A DNA stretch of 64,000 bases, from assembly GCA_963576565.1 (NCBI GenBank), contig OY755040.1, positions 82,865,321 to 82,929,320 on the forward strand, written 5' to 3'. Under the pieces are notes generated by a model that had not been told where the DNA came from, made no database searches, and was given only the letters and a program-made list of their open reading frames with translations. This stretch comes from Aspidapion aeneum. Taxonomy: Eukaryota > Arthropoda > Insecta > Coleoptera > Brentidae. How positions within the stretch are numbered: position 1 is the first letter of the stretch; every line of letters starts with the position of its first letter. Shown piece after piece: positions 32,123 to 42,776 of this stretch. The position numbers were made by a program, and so were the translations under genes.

Positions 32123-32921
32123 TTTGTTTAGTAATAAAGCTTACGTTATTTGTTGGTCACCCTAATCTGTTCTGCACTGTTCTTGTTCCAATTCATCGAT
32201 CGTGAGCGCACCCACTTGGGTCGAGCTTGACAACGTAACCTCAGATTTTTGTCAGTTGTTCGCGCAAAAATGTTGTAAACAATAAAAAGTCAATAAAAAA
32301 TAGTAAAATTTTAAAGGGAAATTACCCGGTTTTCCGTGTTAAAGCCTTTGCGGCTTTCAAACTCACATGACGATCTGCGTCCGCTGCTATGCTAATTTGT
32401 TTTAGCCACTTTTCCCAATTATGGGATCACTCCAGAAGGTAAAAACAGTAATTTCCCGCAGAATTTCATTGACAGTTTCATGCAATAGGCTGGAAGTGAC
32501 AGTCGTCATAATAGGTAAAGAGCAGCACTTGGTTTTTGGAATGCTTATATCTGCAAATTCAAAATTAGTAAAGCAAAAACAAAGAATGCTCGTCTAAATA
32601 TATCTGACAAAATATTGTACTTAAATATTTATTTTCCCTAATTATTAAGATTTTAACCGAATTGTGTGATCGAATTTATCGCACACTTAAAACTAAAAAG
32701 ACATCTCAAAAATTTAAAAATGTGTCCCTGCAATAAAAATACTTACAACGTGTCATTTTAGTTCATATTTAAACTTTGTGCTTATAAACAAAAGTTTACC
32801 ATAATTTCCCAAAAAATTGTAAACAAAGTAAATGTTTGTGATCTTTAGTTAAAAAGTACATTTTGAATGCATTTTTGTTGCATAAACTTATTTTCAAAAT
32901 TTTCGCGTTGCGTCTCTTTAG
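32123..32921. other. Probable LINE-3 5' UTR and AT-rich flank
   Basis: The first 150-300 bases upstream of ORF1 are likely its 5' UTR. The rest is AT-rich with no coding homology. Confidence 0.35.
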
Positions 32922-34828
32922 ATTTAATTTCAATTTCAATTCAATTTTCAATTTCAATTTCAATTTATTCCAGCAAAAAGCCATATTACAAAAATTACAA
33001 TGTTACAAAAAATAAAACTACAAACAACAGAAAAAATCATAAAACAGAACATGATGTTTCAGGTAACTCACATAACAGTATGTATCTTGTTCCAACAGTT
33101 CTGATTGCCACATTATGTCCGAGTGAGTTATATCTTTTAAAATCGCATTGCTACAGTTATATACTCTTGATTTTATGGTGGCTACCATTGCTCGCCTTAG
33201 TGATGAAACTCTAGCGTTTGTGAACATTTCACTAGCACTACAAAATCTCGGCAGCTGATTCAAGATTCTGAAGCAATCATTGTAGCATACACGAAGTTTA
33301 TGCCACCACCTTAGGGTAAAATTTACCCAAAGCTCACCCGTATATATTTGGGAACAAAAAGTTTTAAAGAGTAAAGTCTTTACATCCGCACTGCATTTGG
33401 CGAAACGTCTAGCAAGCATATTTGCCCGCACACACAACTGACGGTACTGGCGTTCTATATCCCGATCATCACCTAGATCATCTCGCACAAAGTGACCAAG
33501 GTATTTAAACTCACTTACAATTTCTAGTTTGCGACCGTTTAGATATATATCTGGTACAGCAACGAATTTATACCGAGGCGGGCGAAAAACCATCACTTTA
33601 GTCTTGTCCACGTTATATAACAGTTTATGGTCCGCGGCGTAATTTTAACACTCAGCCATCAAAACGCGAAAGCCGTTAAGCGAAGGGGAAAGCAGGACCA
33701 TGTCGTCGGCGTAGCTTAGTGCATTTATTATGATGCTACGTAACCCATCTTGGTTTCCCCAAGCACGTCGTGTAGTTTATCCATATAGGTATTAAATAGA
33801 AGAGGTGATAGCAAACTACCTTGCCTCATGCCGTTTCTAATCGGAAAAGGCCTTGATTTTAAGTTCCCCAGATGACTTCAGCCATAACACTTTCGTTCCA
33901 TTTTTGAAGCAATCGGATTAAGTAATGCGGAACACCTTTTTCGCTTAAGATTTTCCAGAGTGTAGGATAGTGCACTCTATCGAACGCCTTGCTTAAATCA
34001 AGATATGCGGCATATATAGGTGTATTACGGTGGACATAGTATCTTACTACTTCTTTAAGGGCAAATATAGCTTTATCCGTGCCAGAGTTTTTTGTGAATC
34101 CAAATTGGTTCGGGGAGAGAGGTATTATGGGTTCTAGCCTTTTAAGAAGAACCTGTTCAAATGTTTTGGAGAGTGCCGTAGAAAGTGCTATTGGTCGATA
34201 GTTAGATGAACTAGATGAGTCCCCAGTTTTGTTTTTAATAATAGGAATGACTACTGTCTTGGATAAGTCCATTGGAACTAGGCCATGTATAAGGCAGGAC
34301 GTAAAAGTTGAGCTTAAGAAAACATAGATTTTATGTCCTCCATATTTTATATGTTCTGGACTTATAGAGTCCCAGCCAGAAGCTTTATTAGATTTGAGGC
34401 TGAGTGCTGCCGTTCGCACTTCTGACAGGTTAATAATACAATCTTCTGACGGGATGCCATAATCTGTGTCACTAGGACTTTCTTGCGTGTATAGGTTTCC
34501 AAGGGTTTTGTACGAGGTGCGCCAAAATTCAGCTATGTTCTCTTCCCCACACACACCATTTATGAATGTGGATAGAGCCGATCGCGATTTGTTCATATGA
34601 GATGTAGCTTTCCAGAATCTAGCAAAGTCATGCTCAATATAGTGCTCTACGAGCTTATCAGCTTCTTGTTGCTCACGCGTTCTACGTGAATCACGCAAAC
34701 ATGCCCTAAATCTTGCCCGAGTTTGCTTTCTACGTGTATCAAGTAAGTTGTCTATAAACGGACTCCTTATATAGTTTGTCTACTTGATTATTCCAACCGT
34801 CTGCCTTTCGTGCTCTTTGGGAGTTTTA
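32922..34828 (-). pseudogene. 5'-truncated LINE (LINE-4) with RT and thumb
   Basis: 34698-33859 carries the pre-RT linker and RT fingers: SNKASGWDSISPEHIKYGG, SSNYRPIALSTALSKTFEQV, PNQFGFTKNSGTDKAI and YLDLSKAFDRVHYPTL (first catalytic Asp). A frame change near 33860 follows. In another frame 33720-33650 gives LSYADDMVLLSPS (catalytic YADD). 33611-33018 is the thumb: FKYLGHFVRDDLGDDRDI, LFKTFCSQIYTGELW and LRVCYNDCFRILNQLPR. The 3' tail is a short (TTGAAA)n array on the minus strand at about 32922-32970. 5' truncated near 34828, with at least two frame lesions. CR1/L2-like by the thumb motif, clade not certain. Confidence 0.8.
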
Positions 34829-34913
34829 ATTTAAGGGTGCCGTATTACGTATATGAAAAAAGCCTAAACTTAAATCGTAGAGACTTTTTGTGAAACTTGA
34901 AAAATATTTTATA

Positions 34914-36511
34914 CAGGGTGTCCCAGATAAAAGTAACTACATGGGGCTTATGGGCATTTCGAAACCGGTAAGAGATACAATTTTAGTTAAATGTGAAAAA
35001 AGTTGCACTATTTCGAGCCCAATCAGATGTTGTATAGAAATTAAAAATATCTACAGGGGTTTTTAAAATATTAAGCACAAACTATAAATTGTGTTTTTCA
35101 AAAAATTAATATTAAACGGCCTAGAAAAAATTCGTTATTAACTGGTCGTAGTCGCTAATACAAAACTACCAAATTTTATTAAACTTATCTACAAGATGGT
35201 GACGATATAACACAATTTTTATCTGATTGGATTGGGCTCTGGACAGCGCCACTTTTTTCCCATTTAACCAAAGCCTTTCCAAAATCTCCATAAGAGAGAT
35301 GTAGTTACTTTTATTTGCGACACCGTCTATATAAATTTTTACAGTTTGTTTCTCTCCATTTCGAGATATAACGCAAAAACTGAAATTAAAAAAATGTCGT
35401 TTTTGCAAAACACAGTGGACCGACACGACTCTATGACCCTATGTTAAGTATTTTCTTTTAACAGTTTCCGAGATATGGCCCTTCAAAGTTTTATCTAAAA
35501 ACGCTGATTTCTCAAAAACCACTAAACCGATTTAAATTTGGTTTTCGGTTTTTTTTTAACAAGACCAACTTTGCTATGACGCTTGTAAAAAAATATATTA
35601 TATAACTTTGAAAAAAAGAGAAAAGGGGAGGTACCCTAAAAACTCGATTTGGAAAAAAAAAGTTATTAAACTTTTTTGATTCTGGCATTTTTCTTTTTAT
35701 AATTCATATTTTGTTTTTGCTGTAAATCAATTTTGACGCGTCACTTGCCCCCCCTTTCTTTTTTTGCTAAATACGTTGCTGATATAAGCATATTTTCAAT
35801 TGGCTACAACTATAAAAAGGCTTTTATATAAGTATTTCTTGGGTTTTGGATTTTGACCGAATATTTTCATTTAGGAACCACTGTGCACCGGGAGGTTTAA
35901 GAGTTTTATTTTGCTGATAATTTCTTAGCGGGGCCATGAGGCATGGTAGAAGGCTCCTGTAAGAAAAATTCTCGGAAAAATCATAGCGTTTCTGTCCTCT
36001 TGTTGGGAGATCAAAATCTGTGTTAAACCTAACAGTGGTCAATTCCTAAAAAAAAAAAATGTCCCCACAAAAATTTTTTCCAAAAAAAATGTTTTTTCAT
36101 TAAGTAGTTTTTCAAAAAACTAATTTATAAAAAAAACAAATATTTTTTACAAAAAATTATTTTTTAAAATAATATTTTGTAAAAATGTAGCTTTTCCATA
36201 AAAAAAAACATTGCATTTAATATGACATTTATAAAAGTTTATATCAAAAAAATAGTTTTCTGTAAAAAAACTTGACCTACTAATTTTTTCCAAAATAATG
36301 TTTATTTCATTTTATTGCCCTTGTTCTAGTACATGACTTTACCCAACTTCATATTTTTACTGAGTTTTTTAAAAAAGGTATCATTAAAAAACTTAAAAAA
36401 ATTGCAAACTTTGATGCTCTGTATCTCGACAAAGAAAGAGGAACTTTTTTATCAGACATGACCTCCTCTATCACCTGTTGGTCTATGGCCCCTAAGTTTT
36501 GGGACACCCTT
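34914..36511. mobile_element. TA-flanked TIR element (1.6 kb) with GGGTGTCCC ends
   Basis: The left end CAGGGTGTCCCA and the right end TGGGACACCCTT are inverted repeats, with TA on both outer sides (34912-34913, 36512-36513). The interior is very A/T-rich with long homopolymer runs and no transposase; the minus-strand frame at 36042-35824 has no motif I recognise. Consistent with a non-autonomous Tc1/mariner-like element. Two ends of different elements are possible given the short TIR. Confidence 0.5.
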
Positions 36512-36559
36512 TATAAACCTTGGGATTAAAATCCCTTTTAGTTACTTAGCAAATTACAA

Positions 36560-36735
36560 CACGACACTACCAAAAGCCGAAAATACAAAAGATCGAAAGT
36601 ACAAAAGGTCGAGAAACAAAAAGCCGAAACTACAAGAGGTCGAAAACACACAAGCTTGAAAGTTCAAAATGGCGAAAACACAAAAGCCCAAAAACACAAA
36701 AGGCCGAAAATACAAAAGGTCAAAAAACAAGAGAT
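36560..36735. repeat. Minisatellite of about 16-17 bp units (ACAAAAGGCCGAAAA)
   Basis: Roughly ten degenerate head-to-tail units of the form ACAAAAGGYCGAAAA, each with one to four changes. Confidence 0.75.
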
Positions 36736-37104
36736 AGGTACTCTAAAAATTCCGAGGTTAATTTACAAAATTGTTAAAACATTGCGTGTGGGTACTCTAA
36801 TTATTCCGAGGTAAGTTGAAGAGTCGCCCATGGAAATTTCGAGGCAGGTCACGTGGGCTTGTCGCTACCCATGGAGACGCCAGGCTTCCGGGATGCAGTG
36901 ACCCTACACTTGAGCGGCATTTAAGCGCGACTTTAATAATAGAGTAAGATTATTGTGTAATTAAAAATTATTAAAAAATTGAAATTTTCTCGATTAAATG
37001 TTTCCTAACTAATAACGAAATAAATAATAATTACTATTTCTTCATCTTTTAAAAGTGGAAATCTTGCTGTGTTTGTTCCTATTTAGTAATAAAAAACTAT
37101 TAAT
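36736..37104. other. Flank of the Gypsy-2 insertion, nothing recognised
   Basis: A short duplicated phrase GGTACTCTAA...ATTCCGAGGT occurs twice (about 36738 and 36791). No gene seen. Confidence 0.4.
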
Positions 37105-37512
37105 GAATTGCAGCATTATTTGTTTATTCTGTTGCCAGGACAAACCAATAATACTTTACAAAGTGCGTACGGCTGCTCATTTGTCTGGTGACATTGGGCT
37201 GTGGATTAGGAAACTCTTCTGCTATTTGAGCGCCACCTTTTTTTGGTAATAAGTTGAAGTAAAGTTTTTAATAAATATTAAAAAAGGAAATATATTTATT
37301 AATATTTACCAAGTGTTTTAAGATAACTTCAACCTTTTTATAATTTAGTACCTTGAAAGAAATACACTTTAACTGAATTCACAACTTTGTATTATAAACA
37401 AATTAGTTATGTACATTCCTACAATTGAAAATTGTTCATAAAAAAATCTAATCAACCTTGCTTTACCCATACGTGGCCACATAGCGAGCGCATACAATAT
37501 TAACTTTAATAT

Positions 37513-37917
37513 TGTTACGGGTTCACAACGACAAATTAAAACTCGCAATTGTTGAAAACGATACGTCAATTTATTTCGACAAATTATGTACAAAAATACG
37601 CACTTAAACTTACTAATAACTTGCGAATAATTCACTACTTTAATCCGCCTATTAACTTCGCGATCACTACCATTGGTTATCTCTGACTGACTCCTGGTGC
37701 GCGACCCCGGCCCTATATATATAGGATCGTCCATCTCTCTCGAACTTTCCGGCAGCCTTCGACGTCCGGAAAGTTCTCGTATTATTACGACCGCAAGTCA
37801 CAGATAACGCAACTAAAACCTACACTAAGAATACAACCTTAAGATAAATCAACCTAATACTACACTAAACCTAAATAAATTCCAATTATAAAATTTAAAT
37901 AACTTAAATTTGTAACA
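37513..37917 (-). repeat. Gypsy-1 3' LTR
   Basis: 405 bp with TG...CA ends; one mismatch to the partner LTR at 44379-44783. Confidence 0.95.
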
Positions 37918-37934
37918 CTATCCTCCTCTTCAGG
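37918..37934 (-). other. Gypsy-1 polypurine tract
   Basis: On the minus strand CCTGAAGAGGAGGATAG lies directly before the 3' LTR, as needed for plus-strand cDNA priming. Confidence 0.75.
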
Positions 37935-39620
37935 TTTGATCGTCTCGATCAACATTTCCCAGGTAAGGTTTTAGTCTGTCTAGATGAACAACTTTCATCT
38001 TGGACTTCGGGCTTCTCTGGATTCGGTAGACTACATCATTAATTCTCTTAACAACTTTATAAGGCCCTTCCCATGGTGGTGTCAACTTAGGTGATCTTCC
38101 TTTCTTGCGTTGAGGATTGTATAGCCAGACTTGATCATTCTCTTTGAACCCTGAAGAGTTTGCTTTCAGGTCATATCTCGCTTTCATGCGGTCACTGGCT
38201 ATTTCTATTCGCTCTCTAACCACTTCATGGATATCGTGCAGCTTTTGCCTTAAACGTTCGACATAGTCATTAACCTCTAAGTGTTCTTCTTCAGGTGAAC
38301 CAAACATGATATCACATAGTAAACGCAGTTCTCTACCAAACAGGATACTAGATGGAGTAGCTCTTGTCGTATTGTGAATGGCGGTTCTATGGGCCATCAA
38401 AAACAATGGAATATATTGGTCCCAATCTGTTTGGTGCTCATCAACAACTTTGCACAGATGTTCTTCTATTGTTTTATTAAATCTTTCAACCATGCCATCT
38501 GACTGCGGATGTAAAGCCGTAGTCCGTGTTTTATGTATTCCTAAAAGGTCACAGAGATTCTGGAAGAGCTTTGATTCAAAGTTTCTTCCTTGATCTGAAT
38601 GTAGTTCCAAAGGAATGCCAAATCGGCTGAAAACATCATTTACCAGAACTTCTGCAACTGTAGCGGCCTCTTGGTTAGGCAAAGCAAAAACTTCTGGCCA
38701 TTTGCTAAAGTAATCCATGACAACAAGGATGTATTTGTTGCCCTTTTTAGTTTCTGGAAATGGTCCGGCCACATCAATAGCAATGCGTTCGAATGGCAGA
38801 CCTACGTTATATTGTTTCATTTGACCTCTGGACCTTGTTTTGGGACCTTGGCTGGCTGCACAAGTCGAACATCGGCGGCACCAGTTTTTCACATCTTGAA
38901 AGTAATTGACCCAATAAAATCGGTTTCGAATTTTGTCCATGGTTTTATTTATGCCTAGGTGCGCGCCTGATTTTCCACCATGGCATTCGGCCACTATATT
39001 GTCTACCATGCTCCTAGAAACCACTACTTGATTAACCACAGTAAGGCCATCGGCACTTTCCCAGGCACGTTTAAGGCTGTTTTCCTCTACTATCAGTGAA
39101 TCCCATTGTGCCCACAGTGATTTGAATATCACTCCTTGGTTTGCGATATCTTGCCATGATGGTCGTGGCTTGTTATCTTCTTTCAATCGCAAGATAGGTC
39201 CTACATCTTTGTCGTTAAGTTGTGTGGTTCTAATCGAAGCCGACATCCATTCTTCATCTGGTTCTAACTTTATCTGGCGCACGTAGGTAATTCCTTCTTT
39301 CTGGTCAATTTTCCTGCAATGTTTACAATCCTCAGGGCAAGGTCTTCTGGACAATGCATCCGCATTATTATGCACCCTTCCCGCTCGGTGCTTAATTTGA
39401 TAATGGTATTGTTGTAGCTTTTCTATCCATCTCGCGACTTGCCCCTCAGGTTGTTTCATTTTCATGAGCCACTGTAACGCAGCATGATCCGTTCTAATCA
39501 GAAACTCTTGTCCATAGAGATATTTGTGAAAGTGATCTACGGATTTAATGATGGCTAGGAGCTCCTTTCTGGTAACACAATAATTTCTCTTTGGTTTGGA
39601 TAGCTTTTTGCTGAAAATTC
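37930..39620 (-). pseudogene. Gypsy-1 RNase H end and integrase
   Basis: Open for over 500 codons. After the frameshift at about 39620, it starts with RNase H (RNYCVTRKELLAIIKS, RTDHAALQWL and the chromosomal-type ALSRRP end). The integrase zinc finger follows (ECHGGKSGAHLGINKTM with its two His, then CRRCSTCAASQG). The catalytic core has the IAIDVAGPFP Asp, the HSDQGRNFES Asp and the DGMVERFNKTI Glu. A GPY/F-like module (PWEGPYKVVKR) near the C-terminus completes it. All integrase catalytic residues are present, so this part would be functional if joined to the rest. There is no chromodomain. Confidence 0.9.
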
Positions 39621-40136
39621 GATGACCCGTTCTTCTCCATCTTGTACTTGGGAGAGTACTGCTCCTATGCCATCGTTGCTCGCATCAGTATCTAATATGA
39701 ATTTACCTTTGGGAATGGGATATGCAAGAATCGGACTAGAACATAATGCTGCCTTTAGTCTTCTAAATGCTTGGTCACATTCAGTATTCCATCTGTAAGA
39801 AGCTTTATCTTCTGTAAGTCTATGTAATGGAGACGCTATTTTGGCGAATCCTTCTACTAATCGTCTGTAGTATGTACACAGACCCAAAAAGCTTCTCAAT
39901 TCATGTTTGTCACGAGGTTGAGGCCATTCTTTTATTGCTTGTAACTTCTTTTCGTCGGTATGGATGCCTTCTCGGGAAACGACGTGACCCAGGAACTCAA
40001 CTTTTTCTTGGAACAGAAAACATTTCTTTGAGTTCAATTTAAGATTTGTGTTCCTGATTCTTGAGAATACTTCTCGTAAATTATCTAGATGATCTTGAAA
40101 TGATTTCCCCATTACTATGACATCATCCAAATAGAC
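39555..40136 (-). pseudogene. Gypsy-1 RT C-terminal half and RNase H start
   Basis: It begins at the catalytic YLDD box (VYLDDVIVMG), which directly follows a nonsense codon at about 40139. It continues with LNSKKCFLFQEKVEFLGHVV, the connection region (LRSFLGLCTYYRRLVEGFA) and FILDTDASNDGIGAVLSQ, the first RNase H Asp. It runs out of frame near 39620. The nonsense codon and the frameshift are small changes in otherwise well-conserved sequence. Confidence 0.85.
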
Positions 40137-40236
40137 TTAGCAGGTTTTCCAAGTAAGGCCTCGTAGAACGACTTCCATTAGTCTTTCAAATGTAGCTGGG
40201 GCATTGCACAGGCCAAATGGCATCACATTAAATTGA

Positions 40237-41487
40237 TTAAAGTCCACTTCCAGCAGAGAATGCAGTCTTCTCTTTATCTCCTTCAAAGATTCCTACTTGC
40301 CAATACCCACTTTTCAGGTCAAGAGTAGAAAACCAATATGATCCTGCCAACGTTGTTAATGTGTCGTCTATTCTTGGCAGTGGGTAACTATCTTTCTTGG
40401 TCACATCGTTAAGTTTCCTGTAGTCGACACAAAATCTAGTACTTCCATCCTTTTTAGTGACCAACACCACAGGAGATGACCAAGGACTTGATGACTCTTC
40501 AATAACACCGTCGCTGAGCATTTTATTAATGAGATTGTGAACTTCTTCTTGCTTGGCCATTGGTAGTCTTCTTGGGGGCTGTCTTATCGGTTGGGCATCG
40601 CCAGTGTTGATAGCATGTTGAATAAGGTTTGTGCGTCCCGAACTACTCCTAGTTTCGAAGATATTACTTTGTTCTTCTATAAACTCTCTCGCTTTACTAA
40701 ATTCTTCTGGAGTGAGATGTTGCCAAGTTGTCTCAAATTGCTGAAGTACCTCCATTGGTAACTTGCTTGTATCCTCGGAAGTTGGCTCTTCACATCTTGT
40801 TACTTTCTGTACTGGTTCAAATAATGCTACCACCTCCCCCTTATTAATTTTGACACTATTTGGGAAAATATTGGCGACTCTAATCGGGATGTCTTTATCG
40901 GTTTTAACTAGTGATTTTGCAACGAGGTAGGTGTTGGGTGTGTTTTGTTGGCTTATGAGTCCGACGCAGCTTGATGTTTTACTTTCTAGCCTACCAAAAA
41001 TTATGGTCTCACTGTTACCGACTAGTCTTGTTGTGCATACTGCCACCACCTTTATTGGTTCTTTATTGATGTGACTATTTGACAAAATGAACTCTTCGTT
41101 CCCAAATCTTAGGGTATTAAGTTTATTATCAAACGCAAATCCATGTTTACTTATCAGGTCCATTCCCAAAATAAATTCGTCTTCTATGTCTGCAACTAAT
41201 ACCGAGTGGCGAATCTTCAACCTCCCCAGCTGTAGGTCTATGTCTGTCCGCCCCAACACGTCGGCGGATTCTCCAGTCACAGTCTTAAGTGTTATTTTCT
41301 TTTCTGTTGGTCGAATTTTATATCTCGTTGCAATTTTGAACTTAAGCAATGATATGGCAGCACCAGTGTCTACTGTTATATTAACTTTTCTTCCATTAAT
41401 AAGTCCGTCGATGTTAAGACTGTCAGCAGTATGTTTTAAGCTCTTAATAGAGTAAATTCTGGGGGCTAAATTCCCATTAGCCAACAC
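40237..41487 (-). pseudogene. Gypsy-1 protease and RT N-terminal half
   Basis: A 416-codon frame. The aspartic protease active site VDTGAAISLL lies near residue 40, with the flap and the FILGMDLI block following. RT starts around residue 300: VIEESSSPWSSPVVLVTKKDG, RFCVDYRKLNDVTKKDSYPLP and FSTLDLKSGYWQV (first catalytic Asp). A one-base shift at about 40250 sends it to a stop; homologous sequence (NVMPFGLCNAPATFERLM) continues in the next frame down to the nonsense codon near 40139. The frame is open upstream into the gag end, in +1 phase. Confidence 0.9.
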
Positions 41488-41510
41488 CCGCCCCTCTGCG
41501 TTGACTAGTT

Positions 41511-42776
41511 TTAGTTTTCTTGATCTCTTCTTCGGTACTCTGTCCCGCTAGATGGCGAGCGAGACCTTATTAGGACGCGACAATCGCGTTGAATATGCCC
41601 TGTACGTCCGCATCTGAAACACTTTACATTTGGAGGGGATCGTCTGCTTTCTTTCAAAGAATCGATCTTCTCTATCAGTGACTGAAACAGTTGGTTTAGC
41701 GTTTTTAAGTTGACCTCCTCTCCAGTGCTCATTTCTTCTCCCTCCTGAATTGAAACAGCTCTTACTTTTGGCCTGGACATATTTGATGATTCAATTTCAA
41801 GGGCTCGAATCAACACTTCACTGCTGTTATGGAAGCGTTCTCGACGAAGTAACTTTGCTAAGTCCGTGTCTCGCAAGCCGTTAATAAAGCGATCTACCGT
41901 AAAGGGATCTCTGTAATTTTCTGGCATTTCTGGGTAAGCCAAGTACATCAGCCTCCTGATATCCGCTTCATACTCTTGTAATGACTCCCCTGCTCTTTGT
42001 TGGCGAATATTTAATTCTGACCAATGCAAATTTCGTAAATGTTCATCTCCATATCTTCTTTCTAACGCTGCCACTAAAGCGTTATAATTCTGTTTTTGTT
42101 CGACTGGAATGGACCGTAAAAGTCCCAGAGCAGGTTCTCGTAGAGCTACTAACAATGCTCTTGCTTTTTCCTCATCATCCCAACCATTTGCAGCGGCGGC
42201 AGCTTCAAATTGTTGTTTGTAGGTAGACCAGGAAGACGTACCATCAAAATTTGGAGGCTTAATGTTTTGGTTGGAATTCACAACACATCCCTGAGCTTTC
42301 ATTTTGTTGTGTTCTTTTTGGAGCTGTATAAGCTGTTTTGACACGTCCTGGAATTTTTCTTCCATGATTTGAAAAACTTCTTCTCTAACATTCTGTAGTT
42401 TGGTCTCCACTTTTTCTTCTACATTCTGCATTCTATGAGTTATGTCTTCCTTAAGGTCTTCGGTTGCTATCTTGAACTCCTCTCTCAGCTGTTCAGAGTT
42501 GCTCTTTATTTGATCGAAGTTTTCTTGAATGCCATCTAATCTTTGCTGAAATGTCTGTTTCATGTCGTTCTGGTTTTGTTCCATGGTCTGCTTCATGTCG
42601 TCCATGGTCCGTTTCATATCGCCCTGGTTTTGTTCAATGGTCTGTCTCATATTGTCCTGATTTTGCTCAATGGTCTGTCTTATATCGTTCTGGTTTTGAG
42701 CCATTTGAGCTGCTAGAGCCTGCATCATTTTAGTTAGATCTTCCATCTTTGCCGATCCTTGTCTAGTAAGCATCAA
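41511..42776 (-). CDS. Gypsy-1 Gag polyprotein
   Basis: An intact 421-codon frame. Residues 1-150 are a long coiled coil with tandem QNQDNMRQTIE-type repeats of about 8-11 residues. The capsid-like retrotransposon gag region follows (PNFDGTSSWSTYKQQFEAAA, LLVALREPALGLLRSI, ELNIRQQRAGESLQEYEADI). Near the C-terminus is one CCHC knuckle, CFRCGRTGHIQRDC. Gag builds the particle and binds genomic RNA in the cytoplasm. The start Met is the first in the frame, followed by LTRQGSAKMEDLTK; an internal Met at residue 11 is an alternative. Its stop overlaps the pol frame. It appears fully functional. Confidence 0.92.
   Translation of the reverse strand: MMLTRQGSAKMEDLTKMMQALAAQMAQNQNDIRQTIEQNQDNMRQTIEQNQGDMKRTMDDMKQTMEQNQNDMKQTFQQRLDGIQENFDQIKSNSEQLREEFKIATEDLKEDITHRMQNVEEKVETKLQNVREEVFQIMEEKFQDVSKQLIQLQKEHNKMKAQGCVVNSNQNIKPPNFDGTSSWSTYKQQFEAAAAANGWDDEEKARALLVALREPALGLLRSIPVEQKQNYNALVAALERRYGDEHLRNLHWSELNIRQQRAGESLQEYEADIRRLMYLAYPEMPENYRDPFTVDRFINGLRDTDLAKLLRRERFHNSSEVLIRALEIESSNMSRPKVRAVSIQEGEEMSTGEEVNLKTLNQLFQSLIEKIDSLKESRRSPPNVKCFRCGRTGHIQRDCRVLIRSRSPSSGTEYRRRDQEN

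Noticed and set aside
35824..36042. 72-codon frame inside the GGGTGTCCC element as a transposase piece
   Set aside because: No DDE/D motif and no similarity recognised; surrounding DNA is homopolymer-rich non-coding sequence.
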